DNA from: Brachionus manjavacas
Taxonomy: Eukaryota > Rotifera > Eurotatoria > Ploima > Brachionidae
Reading direction: 5' to 3'
DNA: 64,000 bases
Assembly (NCBI GenBank): GCA_019054805.1
Contig: JAHQIY010000021.1
Span: 496,001-560,000, forward strand
The first letter of the stretch is position 1. Each line of letters starts with the position of its first letter. A program made the position numbers and the translations under genes. The notes below the pieces were generated by a model. It made no database searches, was not told where the DNA came from, and saw only the letters and a program-made list of their open reading frames with translations. Shown piece after piece: positions 55,018-62,579 of the stretch.

Positions 55018-56520
55018 ATGAAAACACTTTCTCTCATAAAAATTACACTTATTGCAGTTATATTAACAACTTTTGCCTTTGCAAAAACCAACTTTGTTAT
55101 AGTACACACCAACGATACCCACGGTAGACTACTAGAAACCGAAGAAGTAATAGGCTTTGCAAAAATAGCTACCTATGTAGATGATTTAAAAAAAGAAAAA
55201 AAATACGTTTTATACTTAGATGCCGGCGATACTTTGCATGGTACATCTTTAGTAAATTTATCTAAAGGGGCTCCGGTTATAGAAATTTTTAACAAAATGA
55301 ACATAGACGCAATGGCTTTAGGTAATCACGATTTTAACTACGGCCTAAAAGTATTGCGTAAAAACATAAAAAAAGCAGACTTTGCTATGATTGCCGCTAA
55401 CGTGGTATTAAAAAAGAACGGCAAACCCATTACAAAAACCCATATTGTAAAAAAATTAAATAAAGAAGTTACAGTTGGCGTGTTTGGTTTAGCTACGCCA
55501 GAAACTGCTTATAAAACCCATCCAAAAAATGTAGAAGAACTAGAGTTTAAAGATGTAGTAGCCACTGCAAAAGAACAAGTAGCCGAACTAAAACGCAAAG
55601 GAGCAAACTTTATTGTAGCTGTAGTGCATTTAGGTATAGATGAATCTACCGCAGAAAACGAACGTAGCACTATTTTAGCCGAAGTAGACGGACTAGACTT
55701 AGTAGTAGACGGACACAGCCACACTAAATTACCTAACGGCAAAATTGTTAAAAATTTAGTTATTACCCAAACGGGCGAATACGATAACAACCTAGGCTAC
55801 ATAGATATAACCATAGATGATAACAAAAAAACCATTACCCCTAGTTTACTAGAAAAATCTTTTTTTAAAGACATAAAAGAAGACAAAAAAGTAACAAAAA
55901 TTATTAACAAATATAAAACTAAGCAAAATCAATACTTAAGTAAAAAAGTTGCTAGCTTAAATTTTAATTTAGATGGAGATAGAAGCCTAGTGCGTACACA
56001 ACCAACTAACTTTGGTACGCTAATTGCTACTTCTATAAAAAACGACTTAAAAGTGGATGTTGCTTTTATAAACGGCGGAAGTATTAGAGACTCTATACCC
56101 GCAGGCGATGTTACTGTAAAAGATATTTTAACCGCATTACCATTTGGTAACACGGCCGTTGCAGTAGAAATAACTGGTAAAACTTTAATGCAAGTTATAG
56201 AAAAATCTGTGGCTAATATTCCTAACTCGTTTGGTGGGCATTTACACTTTGCTGGCGTTAGCTTTACTGTAAATACTAAAGGTAAAACCAATACTTTATC
56301 TAACGTAATGGTAGCAGGCAAACCCATAGATGTTAACGCCACTTACACCGTAGCCACTATGGATTTTTTAACTGCAGGCGGAGACGGTTACTCTATGCTT
56401 AAAGGGGCAAAAGTTGTTGCATCATCAGATGCTATAGACCAAATTGTAGTAAGATTTTTACAAAACAACCCTAATTTAACCAATAAAGATTTAGCTACTA
56501 AAATAAAAATTATTAAATAA
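55018..56520 (+). CDS. Secreted 5'-nucleotidase (UshA-like metallophosphoesterase)
   Basis: The protein has 500 residues with a signal peptide ending near A-F-A-K (about residue 22). The N-terminal metallophosphoesterase domain carries 'HTNDTHGRLLE', 'DAGDTLHG', 'GNHDFNYG' and 'VVDGHSHTKL'. The C-terminal nucleotidase domain has 'NFGTLIATSIKNDL', 'FINGGSIRDSIPAGDVT' and 'FLTAGGDGYSM'. It would dephosphorylate nucleotides in the periplasm so that nucleosides can be taken up, useful in a host-associated cell. A purine-rich AAAGGAG leader precedes the ATG. It ends before a long-stem terminator. Confidence 0.93.
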   Translation: MKTLSLIKITLIAVILTTFAFAKTNFVIVHTNDTHGRLLETEEVIGFAKIATYVDDLKKEKKYVLYLDAGDTLHGTSLVNLSKGAPVIEIFNKMNIDAMALGNHDFNYGLKVLRKNIKKADFAMIAANVVLKKNGKPITKTHIVKKLNKEVTVGVFGLATPETAYKTHPKNVEELEFKDVVATAKEQVAELKRKGANFIVAVVHLGIDESTAENERSTILAEVDGLDLVVDGHSHTKLPNGKIVKNLVITQTGEYDNNLGYIDITIDDNKKTITPSLLEKSFFKDIKEDKKVTKIINKYKTKQNQYLSKKVASLNFNLDGDRSLVRTQPTNFGTLIATSIKNDLKVDVAFINGGSIRDSIPAGDVTVKDILTALPFGNTAVAVEITGKTLMQVIEKSVANIPNSFGGHLHFAGVSFTVNTKGKTNTLSNVMVAGKPIDVNATYTVATMDFLTAGGDGYSMLKGAKVVASSDAIDQIVVRFLQNNPNLTNKDLATKIKIIK

Positions 56521-56547
56521 TAACCAAGCTAAATATTAAAAATTATT

Positions 56548-56608
56548 AAAAGCTTTTTATTGCATAACCACGCTTAAGTGCTAAGTTTTGTAGTAAAAAG
56601 CTTTTTTT
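56548..56608 (+). terminator. Long-loop terminator after 5'-nucleotidase
   Basis: AAAAGCTTTTTA (56548-56559) pairs over 12 bases with TAAAAAGCTTTT (56594-56605), followed by more T. The loop is about 34 bases and holds a smaller near-palindrome around CTTAAG. It is A/T-rich but well placed between two plus-strand genes. Confidence 0.55.
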
Positions 56609-56692
56609 GTTGTTAATTAGTACTTTTTTAAATAAAAAACTATATAACTAATAGTATCTAATAAAAAAATAATACAAACTTTTAACTTTATA

Positions 56693-59116
56693 ATGATAAA
56701 CTACAAATTTTTTGCTTTTATGTTAATGTTTTTAGGCGTACTACTGTTTAGTATTTTTGCCACATACAGCCCGCTAGAAGCCAGCTTAAACTCTACTGCT
56801 TTTATAGTAGATAATCATTGGCTTTACGCCATACGAAACTACACTGCAGATTTATTATTGCAAATTTTTGGTAAATCTATATACATTGTGCCACTAGCTT
56901 TAGTGCTATATAGCTATTTTGTGTTTAACAATATAAGCATTAAAAACCCCAGTATAAAAACATTTTGCGTAATGGTATTTTTAATAACTGCGCCTATAAG
57001 TGTATACACCTACATTAACCCATATAGTGCGGGTTTAATAGGTTATTTTATAAGCATAAATTTACCCCTGCCTAGTGTGGTTAATCCATTAATTTTGTTG
57101 CTTAATATAGTATTAATATTTTTAATTTTTAACAAAACCATTGCTTTTTATCTAACCACTATTAAACGTACAAAGTGGGCTATAAGCACTGCTTTAGCTA
57201 GCTTTAAAGCCAAAATATATAGTACGTTAAATAAAACTAACAATAACAACAAAGTAATTGTTACCCCAGATATTAACTATATTAACCAAGATATAAACAA
57301 CAACAGCGAAATTGTTAATTTAAAAGACTACGAAGAAAAACACAAAGAAATTTTAAAAAATAATTTATTTTTGCAACCATTAAATCAACTTAATGCTAAA
57401 TACAGCAACGCCAACAAACCTGCCGATACACAAAACTATAACAACTTAAACCAAAACACCAACAGCTTTGAACAAGATACTAACAATATTGACAACCAAA
57501 ACTTTAACCAAAACCAAGCAAATGCTAGCGAACACAACGAATACAATGAATATAACGAACCAAGCGAAAACACAGAAACACAACACGCTAACAACTCCGC
57601 AGTAGAAAATATAGATATAAACCGCCCCACCGGTAAAGAGCTTAATAAATCTACCGTGGCAAATATAAGCAATGCCTTTAAAAATTACTCTATTCCGCTT
57701 AATTTACTAAAACTGCCCGCCGTGGCTTTGGCAGATGTTAGCAAAGCCGAAATAACCAAGCAGGCCACTAATTTAGAAAAAGTAATGAAAGAATTTGGTA
57801 TTTTAGGTAAAATTGTTAACATAGTGGTAGGCCCTGTGGTTACTATGTACGAAATTACTATTCCTGCAGGTATGAAAACCACAAAACTAACCAGCCTAGA
57901 AACCGATATTGCATTACGTATGAGTGCGTTATCGGTACGTATAGCCGTTATACCAGGTAAAGATGTTATTGGTATAGAACTACCTAATGCATCTAGAAAA
58001 ACCATTTATTTAAAAGAAATTTTACAAAGTGCAGCTTTTAGCAAAGCCAACCAACAACTACCCATTACTTTAGGCTTAGATACTTCTGGTAAGCCAATTA
58101 TAGAAGATTTATCTACCATGCCCCATTGCTTAATAGCAGGCACCACAGGCTCTGGTAAATCTGTAGGAATTAACACTATTATATTGTCGTTACTGTATAA
58201 ATTTTCGCCAGAAAAATGTAAGTTAATAATGATAGACCCTAAAATGCTAGAACTTTCGGTTTATCAAGATATTCCGCATTTAATTACACCCGTAGTAACA
58301 GATCCTAAAAAAGCCGTTGCGGCTTTAAAATGGGCGGTAAAAGAAATGGATCATAGATATTATTTAATGTCGTTATTGGGGGTTAGAAACGTTGTTGGTT
58401 ATAACGAAAAAATTAAAGATACCAACTTTATAAATCAAAAGCTAAATACTTTGCCAGAAGACCAACAAGGCTTAATAGAATTTAATTTTATGCCGTATGT
58501 TGCCGTAATTATAGACGAAATGGCAGATTTAATGCTAGTTGCAGGTAAAGATGTAGAAATAGCAGTGCAACGCCTAGCCCAAAAAGCCAGAGCAGCGGGT
58601 ATTCATTTAATAATGGCAACTCAGCGTCCATCTACCGATGTTATTACCGGCACTATTAAAGCTAATTTTCCTACCAGAATAAGCTTTAAAGTTTCTTCTT
58701 CTATAGATAGCCGTACTATTTTAAACTCTAACGGAGCCGAACAACTATTAGGTAAAGGCGATATGTTGTATTTATCTGGCATGGGTTTAAAGCGTGTGCA
58801 TGGGCCTTTTGTTAGCGATGATGAAGTGGTATTAGTTGCAGATTACCTAAAAGCTATGGGTAAGCCTAATTATGTAGAAGACGTAATAAGTTCGCCCATT
58901 GCATCTAACGATTTTGGGGCAGATGATGAAGACGAAGAATTAGTGCAAAAAGCTATAGAAGTTATTCAGTTAACTGGTAAAGTTTCGGTTAGTCATTTAC
59001 AAAATAAACTGCGTATTGGCTTTAATAAATCTACCAGATTAATGGACCTACTAGAAGCCAAAGGCATTGTAGGGCCAGACAAAGGTGCAGGAAAACGAGA
59101 CATTTTTATAAAATAA
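56693..59116 (+). CDS. ftsK: DNA translocase FtsK
   Basis: The protein has 807 residues. Four N-terminal transmembrane segments (about 5-155) anchor it at the septum, followed by an Asn/Gln-rich linker (about 180-305). The RecA-like motor has Walker A 'AGTTGSGKSVGIN' (about 482-494), Walker B 'VAVIIDEMADLM' and 'LIMATQRPSTDVITG'. The C-terminal gamma winged helix ('VSVSHLQNKLRIGFNKSTRLMDLLEAKGIV', about 764-793) would bind polarity sequences on DNA. It moves chromosomes during division and activates dimer resolution. It is followed by lolA at 24 bases. Confidence 0.97.
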   Translation: MINYKFFAFMLMFLGVLLFSIFATYSPLEASLNSTAFIVDNHWLYAIRNYTADLLLQIFGKSIYIVPLALVLYSYFVFNNISIKNPSIKTFCVMVFLITAPISVYTYINPYSAGLIGYFISINLPLPSVVNPLILLLNIVLIFLIFNKTIAFYLTTIKRTKWAISTALASFKAKIYSTLNKTNNNNKVIVTPDINYINQDINNNSEIVNLKDYEEKHKEILKNNLFLQPLNQLNAKYSNANKPADTQNYNNLNQNTNSFEQDTNNIDNQNFNQNQANASEHNEYNEYNEPSENTETQHANNSAVENIDINRPTGKELNKSTVANISNAFKNYSIPLNLLKLPAVALADVSKAEITKQATNLEKVMKEFGILGKIVNIVVGPVVTMYEITIPAGMKTTKLTSLETDIALRMSALSVRIAVIPGKDVIGIELPNASRKTIYLKEILQSAAFSKANQQLPITLGLDTSGKPIIEDLSTMPHCLIAGTTGSGKSVGINTIILSLLYKFSPEKCKLIMIDPKMLELSVYQDIPHLITPVVTDPKKAVAALKWAVKEMDHRYYLMSLLGVRNVVGYNEKIKDTNFINQKLNTLPEDQQGLIEFNFMPYVAVIIDEMADLMLVAGKDVEIAVQRLAQKARAAGIHLIMATQRPSTDVITGTIKANFPTRISFKVSSSIDSRTILNSNGAEQLLGKGDMLYLSGMGLKRVHGPFVSDDEVVLVADYLKAMGKPNYVEDVISSPIASNDFGADDEDEELVQKAIEVIQLTGKVSVSHLQNKLRIGFNKSTRLMDLLEAKGIVGPDKGAGKRDIFIK

Positions 59117-59140
59117 AAATACAAAAAGGAATATTACAAT

Positions 59141-59776
59141 ATGTTAAAAAAAATTATACTAACTACCACACTAATATTTAGCTTAGTTAATTGTATTAAT
59201 GCTTTTACTTTAACTGCTAGCCAAAAACAAATTATACAAAATATAAATACTAAATATGTTACATACAAAGCTATTAAAAGCCAATTTGTACAAGTAGATG
59301 CTAAAGGCAACTCTACTACGGGCTGGTTTGTTATTAATCGTCCGCAAAAAGCCCGCATAGAATACCCACAATTAAATATTAGATTTATAGCCAACGCTGG
59401 TAGCTTGTTGTTTGATGATTTAAACCAAGAGCAAAAAACTATGCTACCCCTTGGGGCTTCGGTTTTTTCTTATTTGTTAGAAGAAAAGCAATCGCTATTA
59501 AGCAATAATGTAGACATTGTTAATTTTAGCCAAAACACTGCAAACAACACCATTACACTTACACTAACTAGTAAGCAAAATCCGCAACTTGGTACTTTAA
59601 GCTTAACTCTTAACCAAAGCACTGCCTATATTACTGGCTGGCAAGTAAAAGACGCCGTGGGCAATTTAACCACAATAACGCTTAATAACCCTACATTTAC
59701 TACGGTTGATATTAAAAACCAAGCAATTTTTAATATTCAACGAGTACGCAACGTAAAATTTAATGATATTAAATAA
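59141..59776 (+). CDS. lolA: Outer-membrane lipoprotein carrier protein LolA
   Basis: This 211-residue periplasmic chaperone carries lipoproteins from the LolCDE complex to the outer membrane. The signal peptide runs to about 'INAFT' (residue 23). The mature part shows 'YKAIKSQFVQVDAKGNSTTGWFVINRPQKARIEYP' (segment at about 46-80) and the family pattern 'LLFDDLNQEQKT'. It is probably co-transcribed with ftsK, a neighbour pairing seen in many proteobacteria. It would serve the lipoproteins encoded at 1.6-5.4 kb. Confidence 0.93.
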   Translation: MLKKIILTTTLIFSLVNCINAFTLTASQKQIIQNINTKYVTYKAIKSQFVQVDAKGNSTTGWFVINRPQKARIEYPQLNIRFIANAGSLLFDDLNQEQKTMLPLGASVFSYLLEEKQSLLSNNVDIVNFSQNTANNTITLTLTSKQNPQLGTLSLTLNQSTAYITGWQVKDAVGNLTTITLNNPTFTTVDIKNQAIFNIQRVRNVKFNDIK

Positions 59777-59782
59777 CGCTAA

Positions 59783-60388
59783 TTACTTAGTATTTAAACA
59801 AAACAAGTTATTGTTTTTGGCAATACAAAGCCCTGCGGGTTCTATTTTTTTGCGTAAAGATGCTATGTGAGTTTCTAACGTGTTGGTTTCTAGCTGTGCT
59901 TTTATACCCCAAACAGTTTCTAGCAAAAAGTCTTTACTTAAACCTTGCGGGTGATGATAAAATAATTGATGCAAAATTAGGGCTTCTTTATTGCGTAAAT
60001 TACTAACTTGCGTTTTTGTTTGCAAATTAAATAGCTTAGAGTCTTCTAACTTACAAACAAAACCTGTATTGTTAACTAGCACTATAGCAGAAATATTTTT
60101 TATGCATAGTTGCACAGTGTCTAGCAATTTATTAAAGTTTATAGGTGTAGATACATAATAATGATAATCGGCATTATTAACAACAGTATTAGCGTTGCTA
60201 ATGCAAATCCATTGCAGTACATCTACCGTATTAATATTTAGTTGTGCGGGTTGGTAAATTACAATATCTAAATAATTAAGTGGTTGATTGTTGTAAATAT
60301 ACACATTAGCCCCAATGGTATTTTGCAAATAATATTGCAACTTAACAGCGGTTGTGTGGTTAGATAATGCTATGTAAAGGTTAATCAT
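59783..60388 (-). CDS. OmpR-type winged-helix regulator with degenerate receiver
   Basis: This 201-residue protein has a C-terminal DNA-binding domain (about 125-198) of the OmpR/PhoB winged-helix type: 'LRNKEALILHQLFYHHPQGLSKDFLLETVWG', then 'TLETHIASLRKKIE'. The N-terminal ~110 residues have receiver-like size and pattern. The phosphoacceptor position in 'LDIVIYQPAQL' is Gln instead of Asp. The usual acidic pair near the start is missing, and the switch Lys before Pro is Thr ('STPINFNKLL'). It is therefore probably phosphorylation-independent. No histidine kinase is nearby. It lies 6 bases from the lolA end and 5 bases after yggS. Confidence 0.8.
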   Translation of the reverse strand: MINLYIALSNHTTAVKLQYYLQNTIGANVYIYNNQPLNYLDIVIYQPAQLNINTVDVLQWICISNANTVVNNADYHYYVSTPINFNKLLDTVQLCIKNISAIVLVNNTGFVCKLEDSKLFNLQTKTQVSNLRNKEALILHQLFYHHPQGLSKDFLLETVWGIKAQLETNTLETHIASLRKKIEPAGLCIAKNNNLFCLNTK

Positions 60389-60393
60389 TATTT

Positions 60394-61059
60394 TTAAGTG
60401 TTGTTGCTAAAAATTGTAGTGCCTATTCTAATGTGGGTTGCACCAAACTCTACGGCATCTTTGTAGTCTTGGCTCATTCCCATACTTAAATGTGGTAAAT
60501 TGTGCGTAATTGCTAGTTGTTTTAAAAAAGCAAAATATACACTGTTGTGGTTAGAATTTTCGTTGCCATCTTGTTTATAAAAAACTGGTAAAATTCCCAT
60601 TAAACCAACTACATTTAAATTACTTGTTTGTGCCTGCTTAAGTAAACTAGGCAAGTTATTTGCTTGGCAACCTGCTGGTTTATTGTTATCTAAATTAATT
60701 TGTATAAAAAAAGTTTTATCTTGCAAATTATGTTGGCTAAATTTATTTATTTGCTCCACACTTTCTAAAGTATGAAAAACATTAAACAACGGTAACGCTA
60801 ATTTTATTTTATTGCTTTGCAACTTACCTATAAAATGTAAAGTAATATGCGGATATTGTTGTTTTAAATCTGTCCATTTATCTAGGGCTTCTTGCACGTA
60901 GTTTTCGGCAAAATTGGTAATTCCACTATTAATTGCTTGTATAATTTGTTGCTTGGTGCGGTTTTTACTAACAGCTATTACTGTAACTGCTTGGTTGTAT
61001 ATTTTATTAATACTTTGTAGCTTTTGGTTTAAAGTTGTTATGTTGTTAGGTATTGTCAT
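60394..61059 (-). CDS. YggS-family PLP homeostasis protein
   Basis: This 221-residue single-domain alanine-racemase-fold protein binds pyridoxal phosphate through the Lys in 'VIAVSKNRT' (about residue 31). 'NFAENYVQEALDKW', 'LHFIGKLQSNK', 'LMGILPV' and 'LSMGMSQDYKDAVEFGATHIRIGT' are diagnostic. Members keep free PLP and related amino-acid pools in balance and have no known enzymatic reaction. It lies 13 bases after the probable barrel protein gene and 5 bases before the regulator. Confidence 0.95.
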   Translation of the reverse strand: MTIPNNITTLNQKLQSINKIYNQAVTVIAVSKNRTKQQIIQAINSGITNFAENYVQEALDKWTDLKQQYPHITLHFIGKLQSNKIKLALPLFNVFHTLESVEQINKFSQHNLQDKTFFIQINLDNNKPAGCQANNLPSLLKQAQTSNLNVVGLMGILPVFYKQDGNENSNHNSVYFAFLKQLAITHNLPHLSMGMSQDYKDAVEFGATHIRIGTTIFSNNT

Positions 61060-61072
61060 TAATTATTTATAG

Positions 61073-62047
61073 TTATTGTTTAATTTTATATTGTATTAGT
61101 AGCCCGCCGTAGTAAGATTTATTATGCATGTTAGTATTATATGCAATTTTATTAGCAATAACAACATTAAGCTTTATTTTTTTATTTAACTGCACCCCAG
61201 CCAATGCTTGTATGTTGTGGGTTTTACTGCTTAACCACTTATACTGCAAAGCCGTACTAAATTTGGTAAAATTATAGCTTAGCATTGCATTGTAGCCTTT
61301 TATGTTGCCAGTGTTTTGCCAATAAGCCGATACATTTAAGCTAGCACCTAAATAATCTATGGTAGCGTTATTTATTACATACTTAAACTTGTTGTTTACT
61401 TGTTGATTTAAAGACCAAGCAACTCCATAGCCAACGCCTTTGTACTCGTTATAAAAATTAAGGTTAAATTGTGCAGTTTGTTGTGGATTATATTTGGCGT
61501 TGCTAAGGTTAATGTTGTTAAATACGTATCTGGTTTCTAACTTTAACACATCTTGCAAAGCTACTACTTGGTAGCCAACACTAAGCGGATTGTTATTAGC
61601 ATGAAAGTTAATATTAAAACTAGTGTATTTATTTTGTATATCTTTAACCATAGTTTGCTTAGGCTGGGCATTAAAGTAGTAATAATTACTTAATAAATAA
61701 TTATTAAACAAAGGCACAAAACCAAATTTAAATGTTTGATTTTTATAAACATAGCTATAGTTTAACAACCCACTATAATAAAATTTATTAGTATGGTTTT
61801 GGCTTATGGTGTTAAGATTATAAATGTTATTACTACCGTGTAACCCTATATTTAAATTATTAAATATAGCGTTGCTTACCACTAAACTTACACTGTTGTT
61901 AAAATTGTTATTATAGTGTTTTACATGCATTAAAGAAACATTATTTTGCATAATTACTTTAGTTGGCTTAGTTGTTGCTTGCACTATATTTATAGCAAAA
62001 AATATAGCTATTGCTAATACAAACACACTAGTTTTTTTTATAATCAT
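61073..62047 (-). CDS. Exported protein, probable outer-membrane beta barrel
   Basis: This 324-residue protein is not recognised as a named family. A signal peptide ends near 'IVQA' (residue 24). The mature part is Asn/Tyr-rich with many short alternating strands such as 'YSGLLNYSYVYKNQTFKFGFVPL'. The end is 'YYGGLLIQYKIKQ', which resembles a barrel closing strand but lacks a terminal aromatic residue. It may be a porin-like barrel. It is the first gene of a three-gene minus-strand run with yggS and the regulator. Function is unknown. Confidence 0.6.
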   Translation of the reverse strand: MIIKKTSVFVLAIAIFFAINIVQATTKPTKVIMQNNVSLMHVKHYNNNFNNSVSLVVSNAIFNNLNIGLHGSNNIYNLNTISQNHTNKFYYSGLLNYSYVYKNQTFKFGFVPLFNNYLLSNYYYFNAQPKQTMVKDIQNKYTSFNINFHANNNPLSVGYQVVALQDVLKLETRYVFNNINLSNAKYNPQQTAQFNLNFYNEYKGVGYGVAWSLNQQVNNKFKYVINNATIDYLGASLNVSAYWQNTGNIKGYNAMLSYNFTKFSTALQYKWLSSKTHNIQALAGVQLNKKIKLNVVIANKIAYNTNMHNKSYYGGLLIQYKIKQ

Positions 62048-62126
62048 TGATTTGTTATACTTTTTTTAGTAAAATTAATTTATTGCAAATATAAATCATA
62101 ATAACATAAACTTACGTAAATTAAAA

Positions 62127-62537
62127 ATGAAAAACAAAATACTTATTATAACAATTATTACAATGCTTTTAACCGGCTTTGTTAATGCAAAAACTGAAAC
62201 TAGTAAGCAACCTCCGTTTAAACCTGGGGTAAACAAATTTGCTTGGTATGCGGCACTACAAACGGTTAACTTTATGCCTATTGCAGCAGCAGATCCATTT
62301 GGTGGCGTAATTTTAACCAACTGGTATGGTGTTAGTGCTAATACCAGATACAAAATAGATGTATACATTAACGAAGGCCTACTTACAGCCAATGCAGTAA
62401 CAGTTAAAGTATTTAAGCAAAGCAAAAATGGTAACAATTGGGTAGATGAACCTATTAGTGCAGAAGTTGCAGGCAAAATAGAAGATGCTATTTTAACCAC
62501 AGCTAGGCAGTTAAAAATAGAAAACTCGTTAAACTAA
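62127..62537 (+). CDS. DUF3576 family exported protein
   Basis: This 136-residue protein has a signal peptide ending near 'VNA' (residue 21). The body 'NKFAWYAALQTVNFMPIAAADPFGGVILTNWYG' (segment at about 36-68) matches DUF3576, an alphaproteobacterial family of unknown function often annotated as a lipoprotein. Here no lipobox Cys is present. 'WVDEPISAEVAGKIEDAILTTARQL' continues the match to the C-terminus. The gene lies 42 bases before leuS, its usual neighbour in alphaproteobacteria, where an LptE-like gene often follows. Confidence 0.88.
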   Translation: MKNKILIITIITMLLTGFVNAKTETSKQPPFKPGVNKFAWYAALQTVNFMPIAAADPFGGVILTNWYGVSANTRYKIDVYINEGLLTANAVTVKVFKQSKNGNNWVDEPISAEVAGKIEDAILTTARQLKIENSLN

Positions 62538-62579
62538 AAATAATTAATCTTATTAAAATTAATACTGTAATTGTGCAAA

